A stretch of 64,000 bases of DNA from Dasyornis broadbenti (Eukaryota; Chordata; Aves; Passeriformes; Dasyornithidae): assembly GCA_013397935.1 (NCBI GenBank), contig VZRN01006818.1, forward strand, positions 3,099,674-3,163,673, written 5' to 3'. Positions within the stretch are counted from its first letter, which is position 1; each line of letters starts with the position of its first letter. Positions 13,101 through 36,700 of the stretch are shown here, piece after piece. Position numbers and translations under genes: made by a program. The notes beneath the pieces are model-generated. The model did not search any database, had not been told where the DNA came from, and saw only the letters and a program-made list of their open reading frames with translations.

Positions 13101-14160
13101 TGGAGTATTTTAATTTCTCTTTTATAAGAGGTACACTTACCCTGTTGAGTAAGGGTTATCTGAATTGTCTTAATTCCTAAAGCCTCTGTAAGTTGGTAAA
13201 CATGAATGGGCTTCAACTTCAGGTTATGTTGTCAAAGTTCTGCTTATGTTCTGAAATTATTCTGGGGGCGAAAAACCCCCTCCTTGGAGTTGAGAGATAA
13301 GAATTTAGGACTTCTCACATGTAAGTATTTGGGAAATATTAAGAACAGCACCCATCATCTCTTAATTAGTTGTTCACCTGAAGACGAGGTTCTAAACTAG
13401 GAGATTCAAAACTTAATGGAATCTGGATAGTTTGGCTGTCTGAGACTGCTCCAGTATCAGAAATGGGAAACATCTCTGGAAAGACATAATCCTCTGAGTT
13501 TGGCTGGTCTCATGACTGAACTAGTGCTATTTTTCCAAATGTCTGACCATTGTCATCTTGTTTCATCTCAGGGCTAGTATCCCCTTTGTGAGAAAAAGGT
13601 GGATTTTTTCCCTTTGCTTTTTTTTCCCCTCCGCTGGTAATTGTAAGCAGGTAAACCAGTCAGTTAATTTGTTTCATCTGCCAATCTAGTATTTGAATCT
13701 TTTTTTTTCTAATGCAAATAGTTGAGATTAATTTAGGTGTGCTAGTCTCAAGGTGGTTCTAGCAAAGTCTTTCTTCCAGAGAGGTAAATGTTCTGAGGCA
13801 AAAGTATTAGGAAAATTTTAATTAATACAATGAACCAAAATATCAGGGTCTGAACAAGAATCATGGTGTCTGTGAAGTGCTAAATAATCATGATCCTTTC
13901 TGAAAATGATGAGGCTTCTGGGAGGGCCAATTCATTTAATTCCATACCTGAACAACGAGTTCTTATAAGCAAGCCTTGGGGATATCTTCAGGTAGGTGAC
14001 TGTACTTAGTTCATGTCTTCAGCCTGGGACTGAGCTCCAGTTACAGCTTCATATAGTTTAATATCACTTGAAAAGATTGGATTATTAGCTTTCCCATCTC
14101 TTAGATAACAAAGTACAATCAGAATCCAAAATTTGAAGCTGAAGGAATTGAAAGAAAACT

Positions 14161-14240
14161 AAAAACAAAAAAACCAAAACAAACAAAAAAAAAACAACAA
14201 AAAAAACCAAAACCAAAAAAAAAAAAAAAAAAAAAAAAAC
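14161..14240. repeat. A/C-rich low-complexity tract
   Basis: About 80 bases contain only A and C, ending in a run of 25 or more adenines before 'caccccac'. The open frame that reads poly-Phe on the minus strand is an artefact of this tract. It may be a decayed poly(A) tail or simple-repeat growth; no attached element was recognised. Confidence 0.75.
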
Positions 14241-17200
14241 ACCCCACTTTCACAAGTATCACATAAAGCACAATTATCAATGGTATATGAACTTCCTTGA
14301 ATTCTTCATTGCATGGTTGCATTTTAGAAAAGCTTTACAAGCAATAAGTGTGCAGTTTTTTCATTCATCTCTAAAGTAAGATTACTTATTTCTCAACTTC
14401 CTTAGCATCATCTTTGTTTTCAATTTTTCTGGAGACATGCTTCAAAAAGCTATTGAAGAAAATATCCAGGAGGCACTTTTTCCTGGCTTGTCTGAGAAGG
14501 ACAGAAGCAGAAAGCAAGTTCTACATTCACAGTCCTTGTCAGATGTGAAGCTTTTGAAATGCTGCATTTTCAGTGACTTGTCCTGGTTAACCTTTCTTCT
14601 ATTCAAATGGGTTTGTTCAAAGATCTACTCATCCTTCAGAGAGAATCTTTATAGGGAAAAGTGTCTGTGTGTATATAGAGTGTGTGCGTGTACTCTTCTA
14701 GTTTACCAAGTACTTCACATGTGCCATGAAGAAGTGGAATTAAGCAGTTAGATGAATACAATGCACTAATGCACTAATTACAAGAAGTATTTTGAACAGA
14801 CTAGCAAGAGAGGCTGCACAGACACAGTGGTTTTATCTCAGTAAGTGTGCAAGGCGGTTCCTGGGGTGTCGCTGGCAGTTAATGGAGGCAGTCTGAAATT
14901 GAGCTCTGTACTTTTGAGAGATTGTGTACTTGAAACGGCATTAGAACCCAGTTTGTGATAGTGCTGTCTCTTGAAGAGTAGCTTCCCTCGTTTTTTCTAG
15001 CTAAATTTTCCATTAGGCATCTCCACAGTTCAGTTATGTCAAATATATCTGTGCGTATAAGTACTCAACTCAGCTGTTCAAAGGCGGTACCTGCCCCAAT
15101 TAAGTGAAAAAGGTCTTATTTTTTGCGTGCTTCCTATCTTCTTGCTCTTTAGCGTCTGCATAGAGGCTGTAGTTGACAGTATTTTCCTGCCTAAAGGTGG
15201 GGGAGTGGAAAAATGAAAAAGCAAAGGAAAGTTGGCATTGCTCTCACTTCTGGCAGGTCAGTCACCTTATAGGTCGATAGCCTTTAAAGCAAAATTCTCC
15301 TTTAAAATAGACTCTACTAAGTGAAGAGGGGGATTCAAACAGGTTACTTCATATGTTTCCTAAGATTAAGTGTAAACTTACTTGTATCTAATTGTTTGGT
15401 GGTTAGGTTGATACTTCTCAAGTGTCCAATAAATCTGGGGAGGTCTTGCTTATCTGTTGCTCACATATCTTAGTATCTTTATTTGTGTTGTGCCTCTTTA
15501 AGTATTGTCATTTTGCATCCCAGAGGTGATCTGGTGACTACAGACAGATGTTGTTGGACTTGACCCTATCTTATTCTAGAAACGCCAGCCAGATATGTTG
15601 CTTTATGGCTTAAACCTTCTCTTTTAGATTTTGTCTTCTTCCTTTTCCCCCCACTCATTTGTCACCAATGAGTCAAAAGGAAATCCTGTTGGCACTAGAT
15701 GAATCTGCATACCTTATTAGTTCCAGAGTGAAGCATTTGTGTCAACTGAAAAATAAAGAGCATGATTGAGATTTAGGATGCCAGCAGGATCTGTTGCGGA
15801 AAAATGGGTTTGATCAAGAGCAGGGTCAGGTCAGGTTATTTGAGAATCACTGGGAAGTCAAGTTCAGGAAGGATCAGAGCCCAGGCTCAGTCTGAGGCAT
15901 GCTTGCAGCCATCAAGCATACTGGTCAGTGAAAAAGTGTGTGCTAGGCTTAACACCACCAAATAGTGTGGCAGACTGCAGTGTCCTACATGAGCCAGTGA
16001 TTTCTTGGCTGAGGAGGCACAGACCTGCAATCAGGAAAGTTTTCTTAGGAAAATTCTTTTAGCTAGGAGTTGAGGTTTTCTTTCCTGTTAGAAAATAGTA
16101 AGAGAAAGATGAACTGTGATCAGTACGGTTGCTCAAAGGCAGTGGGGTGGTAGATCTAAGTGGCAGCAGACTATGGATGGTGCTTCTGCTGCATGCTGTG
16201 TTAGCGATGTCCAGGTTAGCTTTCTTGAAGTGTTTTAGAAGATACATTAGTTTGTGTTCCATTCCAAGATATAATGGCCAGATGATAACACCAGTGCAGG
16301 AATGCCAAGCTGCCTCTATACTTTATGAGCCTGTATATAGTATATATATGTTTTAATTATGTGCCACCACTTAAAGTAGGGAAATCAACTCCAGAATGTT
16401 GTACAGCGATTGGATATTTAGGGTTGAACTTCCAATCTGGATGCTGAAAGAAGCTTCAGCTTACATTAGATTCCTGAATTGCTGTTTCAGAGCCAAAAAT
16501 GAAATTGGCAGTCTCTCACTAAAACCAAGTTAGTTTATCTCAGGGTTTGGAATTTTCTTTGGAATTGTAGATCACTGAGTAGGAAAAAGTCACAAATTAC
16601 TTAAACCAGATATTTGTTACCTGCTGCTTAAGTTCTGCTACTTTTAAACTACTTTTAGCTGTCATTATTGATATCTCCATATTTCGTTGCTAACTTGAGG
16701 CTGAAGATGGAAAAATTCAGCTTAAATCTTTCTCTTAAAGACAGTGAAATTGCTGCAGTTCACCCAGATTACTGTATTGGGATTTCCACTGTACCCGTTA
16801 CATTTATGTCATTCTAGTCACACCCTTCTAAAAATAAAGGGATAACTGAATGTTTGTTTTGAAGAAATGACTGGTAATGTAGTTATAGGCTTAACTTGTC
16901 ATGAGTTTGAAAGGTGCCTTTCAGTACAGTTAGGAAAAATTGTATTTATAAAAAGGCTGGACAATTTACAGATTTGTGGATCTAAGAGCATTTACAGTGG
17001 TGCCAAGTAGATGAAACTTGTGTGAATGGTTCTTGTGGTCTGTGTTTGCAAAAAATTATGTAGAGAGGGAAACAGTTTTTTAAATCAGGAGTGAAATGAC
17101 GTCCTATTAGGTGTGAAAATCACTTAAACTCAAAATGTATTGGTGACAGAAGCCTGTGGAGACACCTCCTTTGCTGGACATCAGGTCAATTATTTCCTTA

Positions 17201-18450
17201 GGGATTTCTCCTGGTGTTCCTTTTGCGAAGGACAGTTTAAATAAATTGAAAGATTATGCATTTGCAAGAAGAAATAGGACCTGGTCTCTTGATTTCTCAG
17301 TCTTCTGACAATCAGTGGTGGCAGAGGCAGGACACTACTGTGGTGGTTTAATTTCTGTGTAAATCATCTCAGCATTTTGTGCTAAATACCTAACAGATGG
17401 TGTGATTTCAGAGATTCTGTCAAATTACTGCTGATGAGAAGAGTCTTTCTCTTACCTTACTTTTATCCCTGCTTACCTTTACAAGTACCTGTGTTGGATC
17501 CCTGCACTTTTCCTTTTCCCCAGCCCACATATTATTCTTTAGTTGGGGAGGGTTCCATCTTTCTGTCAGGGTGGAGAGGGGAGAAAATCGGTAACTCAAT
17601 CTGGTAAGTGCTAGAGTCCCCACAGGAAAGGAACTGAGACCTTCCTCTCAGGAAACAGTAACAGTCCTGTTAGCTCAGTTGCCAGCAGGACTGTAAGAGG
17701 GGTGGGGTTTTGAGCAGTGTGACCCAAAGACATGTCCCAGAATCTGTGGCCTTGTTTTGGTTTTGCTGGGTCAATTTCCAGCAAAGATGAGCAAGCAGAT
17801 ATCATAGTTTGCTGTAGGTAGCCACACCAGCTAGTGTGGAACAGGGAAACAGATTTAACTTGTAGAAAAGGTATGGTCTCAAAATACTATTTTGGTTGTT
17901 TCCATTTACTCATGAAATGAGTCATTATAATTGCAGTTAGATACCTAGTGAAACATTAAACAGTTTTGAGACTTGGGAAGGGATTTTTTTTTTAAAAAAT
18001 GATTTCTGGCATCCTGCTGTTCTTTTTAAGAAGTGTTTGTTTGCTGGGAAGAGGAGGTTTTAATTTTCTTGTACAAGTCTTTCTCTGTGATTCTTTGCTT
18101 AGCACTTTAGTGTTTCAGAATAGAAAATTCATGTTATCTCCTCTTGGATAATTACTTCTTATGAATAGCTTTAGTATAGTATGGTTTATTCAATATTTAT
18201 GGGAGAACCAGTAATGAGGTAGAGGAAATACTATATCTGATGATTTGCAGTATTTTATTGTATCTGCCTTAAGAGTTAATAGTTTAAAATATCTGCTGTA
18301 TTAAAGAAGTTAACTAAGGAGTTTTTATCAAACCTTGCTTAGTGAACTGGATTGCGGTGTCATGGTTGTACTTCCTGCATGTAGATCAAGCTTTAATCAG
18401 ACTGGTGATTTGTGTCTTTTAGGTGTTGAGGGTGATTTATCTCTTGCATC

Positions 18451-28057
<9,607 letters not shown>

Positions 28058-28086
28058 TGCATAGCTGTACTGTAGCTCTGAGCCAG

Positions 28087-29565
28087 GTAAGCATTTTAAA
28101 TTTTTCTGTGCATTATGGCTATTAAAAACAAACAAAACAACAACCAAAAAACCCCTGAACAGCTGTGGTAGCTATTGATGCAGAACAGCATTGAAAATTA
28201 TTGATTTACATTATCATAGAAATGTTTATGGTCTTTATTTTGCCGTTTCAAAGTCAGAACTGCAAATATGTGCAAGATACACTGTTCACACTAGTCTTTG
28301 GTTTTTTTCAAGCTTTAAGGTGTTGGTAGAGCTCAAATTAACAGTGTTTGTTCTGATGCTTCAAAGCTTTCGGAAGCAAGGTTTTCTCTTTTAAAGCCTG
28401 ATAGAATATACTGCAAGAGCTCAGTTATCTGGAATGCACACAGTACAATATTCTAGTTTGCATGCTGGTGTCTCTTTCTGCTTTGAATTCCTGCATATGA
28501 TTGTGTGATGTCGTAGGAATTTAGCTTCCTTTCTTGAGACTGTGTGGATACTTTGGCGGCTGCATTGTAGTTAGTACATTTGGATGAGAAAGGTGAAGTG
28601 TTCATTGTAAGACGCTAAATACTTGACTTGAAGCTCTTGGTTACTGGATCAATTTCTTACTTGTTTGCAGTTGGCTAAATTTCTACATGACTTATTCTGT
28701 GCTCAGAGAATGCTGCTGAAGGATCAAGCAAGCTCCAGCCTGCTCTTTAAGCAAGCCTTTCCAGGAGTTAGTCAGGAGGCATAAATTTTTTTTTTCTGCA
28801 AAAATTTTTTTTTTTGTTTCTGAGCAGGACGTTTCTCTCTTTGCACGTCCAAACCTTCTTATGGGCAGAGGCCTGTCTTGATTGACCTGACATCATCAAA
28901 GTTGCCTGATACCTCCCTTTCCTTCAGTTTTATTGAACATACAGTGGTGCAGTTACTTCAGTACTGCACCATTATTTTGAAAACATTATTTTGAAATTTA
29001 TTATCTACATCCATTGTTTTGTCATCTGATTGACCTATCTGATGCACTGAAGGATCCTAATATGACATCTCACTGTTAGGAATTGTAGGCTTTTATTAAT
29101 AATCAGGTAGTGCCATATGTGACTCTTTTTTTGGTATATTAAAACTTTCTCCGTTTGAACAACTTAGATCAGTTAAAAGTAAAACTGAAATGGTTCCAAA
29201 AGCATGAGCTGAGGGTGGCAGAGATGATTGCTCCATTTCATTAACAGGACTTTTGATTCAGGAGCTTTGATCCTTCAATTGTGTTTGGTGTTAAAGCCAT
29301 GGGAACTATCATACTGTAAGCAAAACTAGTCCCACCAATCAAATACGACTTCCACAGTGCAGCCTGGATTCCTCTATGTATCCTAATCCAGTTAGGATAA
29401 TAATTGAGATAATCTGTTATTTGTATAGAAAGTGTATTATTAGAGAAATGTTAAAGTTGTTTTCTGTTTGTCAAGACGTTTGCTAGTTCCTGCCATAGTT
29501 GTTTTAAACAAAGAGCATGGACAAATAGCCATTACTAATACTAACCGCTTGTTTCATTGTTACAG
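28087..29565 (+). other. RAP1B: Intron inside the RAP1B 3' UTR
   Basis: A consensus donor at 28087 pairs with an acceptor 'cattgttacag' ending at 29565. Human RAP1B also has a separate last exon that is wholly 3' UTR. Two long T runs near 28787 and 28806 are the only notable low-complexity content. Confidence 0.85.
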
Positions 29566-29914
29566 GTCTGAAGAACTGTTGCCCAATTCAACAGTGCCAG
29601 CATTCCAACTTTATTAAACCTACCAACATCTTAAATGGACTTTCCTGTGGTGGTACCCTTTAAGAAATGGATGAAAGCTACATCAGTTTGCACATTCTAT
29701 CACTTTCCAGTGTCATGAGAGATTTTTACTTCTAAATATTCTGTGTATGCAACTGGTAAAACCAGAGCCTACATCCAGTATTACTGATAAGAGACATTGT
29801 TCATCCACCAATGTTGTACATGTATGAAAACTGTGTACTGTATACTTCAACAATCCCCACTTTCTATTGGAGAGTACAATAATGTAAATCCTAAAAGCAC
29901 CACTATTTTAGCAT

Positions 29915-29920
29915 AATAAA
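29915..29920 (+). terminator. RAP1B: Proximal RAP1B polyadenylation signal
   Basis: A canonical AATAAA lies about 350 bases into the terminal exon and is a candidate for a short 3' UTR isoform. Use is inferred from the motif only. Confidence 0.5.
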
Positions 29921-30761
29921 AGAAAGTCCAAAGAGCTCCTATATAGACTACTCCAGATAACTTTGCTTCATCGGTATTTGTAGCTTATTGTAACTTTTTT
30001 AAAGAAATACAGGATCATCATCATCGTATTGTACAAAAGCGCTTTGATTAACACAACGGCTATATAGTTTTTTAATTTTAGGAAAAACCTGTGGAGACAG
30101 TGACCTAGTCTTTCAGAGTCCTTTCAGTATAATGTCTGACTAAAGACATGGCCTTTAATATCTGTTGGGAAGGAAATGTCCAGACTTTTCAACCTTTTAT
30201 TGTATGTTTCCTTTTCCTTGTTTACATAGGGAACAATGTTTATAGTTGTGTGTACAGTGGGGGTCTACAACAAGAAGTGTATATTTTAAAACAATTTTTT
30301 AATGATTTAACAATTTTTTGTAAATCATTTTCGGGCTTCTGCAGCTGTAGATTCTCACTGTGAATTCCCTTGCTTGCTCATGCATAAGTGTATTTGCAAT
30401 ACCAAATATACAGGTTTAGTACTTTTGCCTGTTAGTGATTGTTTTACATGTGTAACGTTTTGGTTGAGATGTTAAATGGTGGAAGAGTACTGTGGATGTG
30501 AATGTGGGAAGTAATTTTAATCATGTGTAATTGGTCACAGGGCCTAAGTTGCAGTAATTAACTTTTGCTGATTTATTTAACAATGCCTTGTTGCTTTGTA
30601 TGCATTAACGTTTGGGTGTAAAGATTGTGTGTATATCCAACAGGGAGCCACAGTATTTAAATTGACCAGCCTAATGTTACAACTGCTTTGAGGTGGCCAA
30701 ATGTAAACTAAAAGCCTTAATTAAAGTGGTGCAATTTTGTATGACTTAGCATCAGTAGTTC

Positions 30762-30767
30762 AATAAA
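30762..30767 (+). terminator. RAP1B: Main RAP1B polyadenylation signal (candidate)
   Basis: A canonical AATAAA at the end of a block that would give a terminal exon of about 1.2 kb, similar to the common human 3' UTR length. It is followed by T/G-rich sequence downstream ('gaatgttttgtgttttag'). Confidence 0.65.
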
Positions 30768-30785
30768 TTTGGATTGCCATGCAAG

Positions 30786-33700
30786 GGCTTGCATTACAGT
30801 TATACTACTTGAATGTTTTGTGTTTTAGTAGTGCTAGTAAATACTGATTTTTAAATCTCTTGCACAGTGCAGATTCATACGTGTTAGGATGAAGAGGAAC
30901 CCTTACAACTTTGTTTTCTGATGAATACATGCCATAGATATTTCTTCTAATAGTATCCCATGTGTGGGTGTGAATGAATTTCTGACTGAATGAAATTCCA
31001 CTTATTTCTGGACCTGGAATGTTCCAAGGTCTAACAAAAGGAAAAGTCTAACAGAAAAATACCTGTCCTCAACTATCAGTGGCTGTTTTGGAAACTTGAA
31101 AATATGTTCCCTGCTATTTTCCTTCTTTCCAGGAAGAATAAATTGTTAAAATTTACTTAGTCTAGCAAAAAAAAAAATTATTTTGGGAGACTGATTTTTC
31201 TGCATGATTAAACCTTATTTGTTTGGTTTTAAGGAAATCTGCAGAAGAGCATTCTTACAGTATTGAGTGTAGAACTTTGCAGATTTGAAATATCTGTTAA
31301 TAGTGTTGGACTGAGAAGTGGAATGCATGGACTGTAGATGATTTCCTGATCTTGGCTGTGCTGCTGAAAATTAATGTCACACCCAAATACTTGGTACCTC
31401 CTGTTTCTCTGGCACAGAATTATCAGAGAGCTTGTTCTAATCCATTCCTGCAAATTGAATCAGATTTAGGTTAGCTAATACTGGTAAGCTTTGAGATAGT
31501 TTATGTTGCCCAAAGTGAATTAAGGAGCCCAGCTGATCCTTCCTGCTGATAGTTTCATCAGTCATCACCACTGTTTAATGGAGGTAATACACTTCTACTG
31601 TGCAGAAAGACTGAAATTCCTTTTCACTTGTCATTAAAAACTATAAGATACGATGATGCCCATCCTCCTTGGTCCCCAGAGTAGAGGAGACTGGAGACTA
31701 GATGCCCTAGTTCTTTTTTCACTAGGTACCTACCTTCTTTGGTGAGCTAATCAGGATTTTTCTTCATTTCCAACCTTTGCTTATTCAGGTCTTGTAACAC
31801 TTCAATGTCCTGGTTGTCCTTTTATCAGTCGTTTTAATGTGTTTCTTTTCCAGGCAGCTGTACAGATGGCACTGGGTGGGAGTGAGAGAAAATTCTTTGA
31901 GAACATCAGAGAAGGGCCCTTGCTCTGGTCTCGGTGTCCAGCCAAAGAGTATCATTGACAGGGAAGATCAGGATTTGTCCTGAAAAGCTCTGTAGTGAAG
32001 CATTCTTGGCTGCTCTGTTCCTCAGCATTAGAGGTATTCAGTTGGATCAAACCCTGAAGAAGTAAAATTTTCAGAATCTCTAGGCTGTAAAGATTGTGCT
32101 AAAGAGGGGAAATATGTCCTTCCCCCCCCCCCCCCACCCCCCCATCTTCCTGCATTTAGAACTGCATGTCAGACTTGTGAAGCCAGCACATTGTAACTCA
32201 GGTAACACCTAAACCCCGGTGTTCTTGAAAATTTAGGCAAGCTTCAAGGAGGCGGTGTCCCAGTTGTTAAAGGGAAGATGCTTGACAGAATATTGCTAAT
32301 GAAATGAAGTATAAAGAAAAACACATGAGAATTCTCTTTGCATCTAAATAATTGTGGTGTAAAAAGCTGTTCCCACTGAGGAAGTGAACATCCAATTCTC
32401 CATGGGCATTGGAACTATGTAAGCAGTTACTAATTCTAGAAAAGAATTCTGTCTGCTGAGATTTTTGAACAAACTTGCATATCTTCAAGACAATTTCACT
32501 ATGTACCAAGGCTTAAGAAGTTCACACTTGAACTATTTGTACAGAAATGGAACATTTCTCCTAAAACTTTGGATGAAAACATGCATAACTCATATTTTGA
32601 GAACTAATGCAGGCATTTTTGCAGAATTGTTGTTAATACACATGTATTACTGCTTGTAAAGTTAGCTTGTGCTTACAGTGCACACTGCTTTATTTCCTCT
32701 CTAATCTGAAACTGGTATATGTCAGTATTTAAAGTCTGAGCCTTCTATGGAAAAAAGTAATATTTATGTCCTGAAATACAGAAGTATTATTTAATGGAAT
32801 TGCAGTGTTCATATTAGAACTCTTTCCATGCAGTAGAAATTTCTCTTATACCTTTACCTTATCCTAGTGCCCTTTTCCATTCAAATTATTATGTGAAATG
32901 AATGTTACTTGCTAAACTTGGAAGACTATTTTGAGACGTCGCAAGGTGTTTTCAGATGTCCAAATGAACTAACTGTAAGCTCAAATGACTGCACCTCTCC
33001 TGCATAAGAGACTTAAGTTCTGGAAAAGTATTGTGGAGTTAGATACTACATTTCTTTTGTCAGATATATTGATTTTGTGATGCTAGAAATGAAAGGTGGC
33101 AGGAGTTTGAAATTAAACTGTACATTTTTCTCCTTTTCTGTTGTACATAGAATTGTAGTTTTCTTACGTGTGAACAGCAAAGATGAGAATTTTTCTTCTT
33201 TTAAAATGCTGTAAACGAACTGGATGAATCAAACTTCATGAGTTTTTTTTCCCAGAGTTTTCTAATCTTTGCCAGTCTTGAAAATAACTTAGTTGGGGAG
33301 AAATTTGGCAACAATACTCTACTAGTTCTAGACAGACTTCAGTTTACACATATCAACAATAGAAAGTTATACTAGATGTGAATGGTCAAAAATAGTGTAT
33401 GTACAGCTATGTAGCACTTTCTGAATTGTAATCTGATGATGCAACCAAGTGTAGACAAAAAGCTTTTAGTTCAATTTTAAACTGCTGTCCCAACAGCATT
33501 AGGCTATATTTCAATTTACTGTTTTTATTTTGTCTGTGTGTGGGGAGGAGAACAAAAACAAATAAAAAGTTGATTAAATATATAACAATATGCAGTTGTA
33601 AATTGTCCTCTAAGGTAGCATTGGAGTACTAGAGCTATTAAATTAGGTTTTATTTCTGAATCTCAAGCAAATTATGCTTTTCTTTCAAACGGTTATGAAT

Positions 33701-36700
33701 AACTTGAAGATTTCTAAAACCTAATTTACCTTTTCCATTTTAAAGTAAACTCTGGAATGACACTTGTATTTATGGAAAACTTTCTTAGTCTTGAACTATA
33801 AACAAAGTTGTTTCATAGTGTTGATTTTGTTCACAGTGTTTCAGTATCTGGGCTTCAAACAACAGATAAATGTGGATTTTGCTGTGTTTTCTCTGTTTGA
33901 GGTTTTTGGGGGGTTATTTGTTTGTTTTAAATAACCTCCCAAGCCATTGATTTTCAGAAGTTTGAATCATCAAGCAGAGAGTGGCTTCCTGTTGTCAAAG
34001 AGTTGTTCTTTAGGGGAGAGATTTGTGAATGGATAAAAGAATGTCTTTGTGATTCCACTGTACTCGCTTCAGTCTCAAGAGATCCTAGTTCTGCCAAACA
34101 ACAAGCTCTACAGCTTCATTGTTTTAAGAAAGTTCACTACCACCAGGATGTTTTATCTTTGAAGTTGTGACTGGGTGAACTTCATTTGAGAATCATTGTA
34201 ATTTCTAATTAATTCATGTATTGTCTTTTGTTGACCATAAACTTAGAGGCATGGGCCATTTCTGCAATCTTGAATACTGAGTGAAATCATAGTGGACATT
34301 GCAGTTCCTTCTTTGGTCAGTATACTTTACCTTTTCATACTACGTGGTATTTTTACCTTTCAATCTAACAGAGGACTCAGTAGCTTCACTCCCATACTAA
34401 GTACAAAAAAATCTACATGTGAAATCCCAGCTCTCATTAGCTGGGTTTACTGCTTGTAATGCACCCAATAGCAACAAAGACCCTTGGCAGTACTGTCATG
34501 ATTTTCAGACACAAATAAAATGAGTTACAAATTTGTCTCTTTCATTTTCCTGTTTAATAAAAAAGGGGGTTTAGCTGAGCTGCCTCAGTAGAAATAGTGT
34601 GAGAATCTCTTTTAGGTAAGAACCTGAGCAAACATTTTGAGAGTCAACATGGATATTTAAATACTAAGCAATCATATGAACACTTTACTTAAATTCTTGA
34701 AACTGTTTTTAAAAAAATTTCCTTTTAAAAAAATTACGCACTTCTAGGAATGTGTTTCAGCTAAGAAAAGATGGGCTAAAACATGAACTTTTTTGCTTCT
34801 CTTACAAAAAGCCAAGGTATAGTGTAGTTTGCAGTTTTCTTTGTACTGAATGCAGTTGTACTGCTGTCACACATTGCACATGAACTTTCTTGAGCTCTTG
34901 CTTTTGGTAATTCTGAGTTAAAAATAACTATTTTGTATATGCAGATGTCATGTAAGCAGCTTAGCAGTGCATTAGGTATGTTTATTCATGAGCTGTCTTA
35001 AAATGTATTTTGTAAAGGGTAATTGGAGTTTTGAGTTCGTTTACTTGTTTAAAGTTCAGGATATACTAGATTAAAATTAGCCTAATACATCCTGTAGGCT
35101 CTGTTAACTTCGCAGAAAGGTAGTAGGGAGCAAAGGAACGTTAGGCACTGACAATAACCATGCCATGTTTCTGTGTTAGTTGTGCTGGCTGCAGCGTCAT
35201 CTTTGGGTGTCCTGACTCTTAAGTAAGAAACATTGCTACCTCCCCAATATTCTGGTAACATAACTGGAGTTCAGATCAGTGTATCTGATGGAAATATGTG
35301 AAACTGAATATGGATTTATAAATTTTAATTATAAGTTTGAATTTAGAGTCCTTTATGTCACTGACTGAAAAAAGTGTGTTTCTTTCTGCTTCTTGGAAGC
35401 ATATGATGCTTTCATAAGATTTTCAGTTATTTTTTCCTCATTTTTTCCCCTATTTCCCTCTCAGTAGATAAAAATATGAAATAGGATGCCAGTCAAAAAG
35501 TGAACTGAAACACACATCCAGGTTTTTACCCAGTTCCCCCTGCCTTTCTCCCTTAATGGAACCTCTAAGGTGCTTCCCCAGTCTGCACTTAGAGAGGTTG
35601 TACATACTAAGAGTAAGTTCTCTCAAGGATCCCAGTCTTTTATATACTTTTACAGGTTTGTGGGGTTTGGGGTTTTTTAAAAGCATGCATCCTGCCCTCT
35701 TAATTTCTCTTCAGACTTATTTCCTTTGCTTTGTTTTCATCTGTCATTGCTTTGAATAAACTTGAGACAGCACACAAAGGAAGCATCTTCTCTGTCATCA
35801 TTAAATTTCTCACTTGTTTACGATGCTGTGTTCTGAGGCAGGGCTAGCCTGAGGGTGTGAGATGTTACCTAAACGATTGAACCTGATACTACTTTGTGCA
35901 TTATTGACTTTCCCACTGCGCTGGAGACAATAATGCTACACTGTTTCAGGACGATATGCTGAGAGGTAAATTCTATTAAATATGTAGCACTGAACTAGGG
36001 TGTACTATTCCATGAAGGTTGTTGCCTTTGTTTATGCTTTCTTGATAGTCTACAAGACAGAAGAACAACTTTTTGTTGTTGTTTAAATCCAAAATTACAT
36101 TTATTGAGCGACTGATCTACTCTCTGTAGGTCTTCTGCTTGCCTGTGTTTCTGCGTACCCAGTCTTTATCAGCTTTCTTCTTGAGAAGCCTTCTGAAGTT
36201 AGGCATTCTGGCAGCTTCAGCGAGACCCTCCGCTTGCGAGCCGTGGCATTTTATCAGTATCTTAAGCAAGCTGGGGGATTTCAGACCGCGTCTTGCACTT
36301 TAGCTGCTTTTTGCAACTGTTGCCAGGTGTATCCTGAGGATTGCAAACGTCTAATTTGCTTGTAGCTGTAGCCCTAAAAATACCCAAGTACTTGCCAGTG
36401 TTTTTTAGAACTTGCCTGTCTACATGAAAAGATGCAGTTTGGACGGTTTTCCTTGTCCTAGAGCACAAGTAAACGAACCACGGTCAGTTGCGCAGCCGTT
36501 TGTACCGATAAAGCAGTACAAATATTTTTCTGTAGTTAAAAGGTAGGCAAATTCATTTGGGGAAGGAAAGGGAGAGATAATTACATAATTCTGTTGATGC
36601 TGTAGGGATTGAGTAATCCTGCATGGTGGTTACTTTACCCTTTAAAGTTGGTGCCAGTAGTCTGAGTTACACTGGGAGAAACAGGAAAGAAATAGAAGTG

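Larger units (their letters stand above)
201..18422 (+). other. RAP1B: RAP1B intron 1 (approximate left end)
   Basis: About 18 kb of AT-rich sequence separates the CpG island from the RAP1B start-codon exon. Open frames on both strands here are short and show no recognisable protein similarity. The supported contents are an AATAAA/poly(A) tract near 1499-1534, a CR1 tail near 4820, the nested LTR pair at 7387-9505, a G/T-rich tract near 9967-10130 and an A/C-rich tract near 14161-14240. The intron ends with a pyrimidine-rich tract and AG at 18421-18422. I see nothing else in the stretches between these. Confidence 0.75.
29566..30785 (+). other. RAP1B: RAP1B terminal 3' UTR exon
   Basis: The exon starts after 'ttgttacag' at 29566 and contains no long coding frame. 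It holds two AATAAA signals, at 29915-29920 and 30762-30767, giving probable short and long forms. The right end is inferred as about 15-20 bases after the second signal. Longer read-through to later AATAAA signals at 31137, 33561, 34514 or 35755 cannot be excluded. Confidence 0.75.

Noticed and set aside
14437..14751. Open frame of 104 codons in RAP1B intron 1
   Set aside because: Low-information composition and no known motif. It is isolated in a long AT-rich intron with no splice partners, so I treat it as chance.
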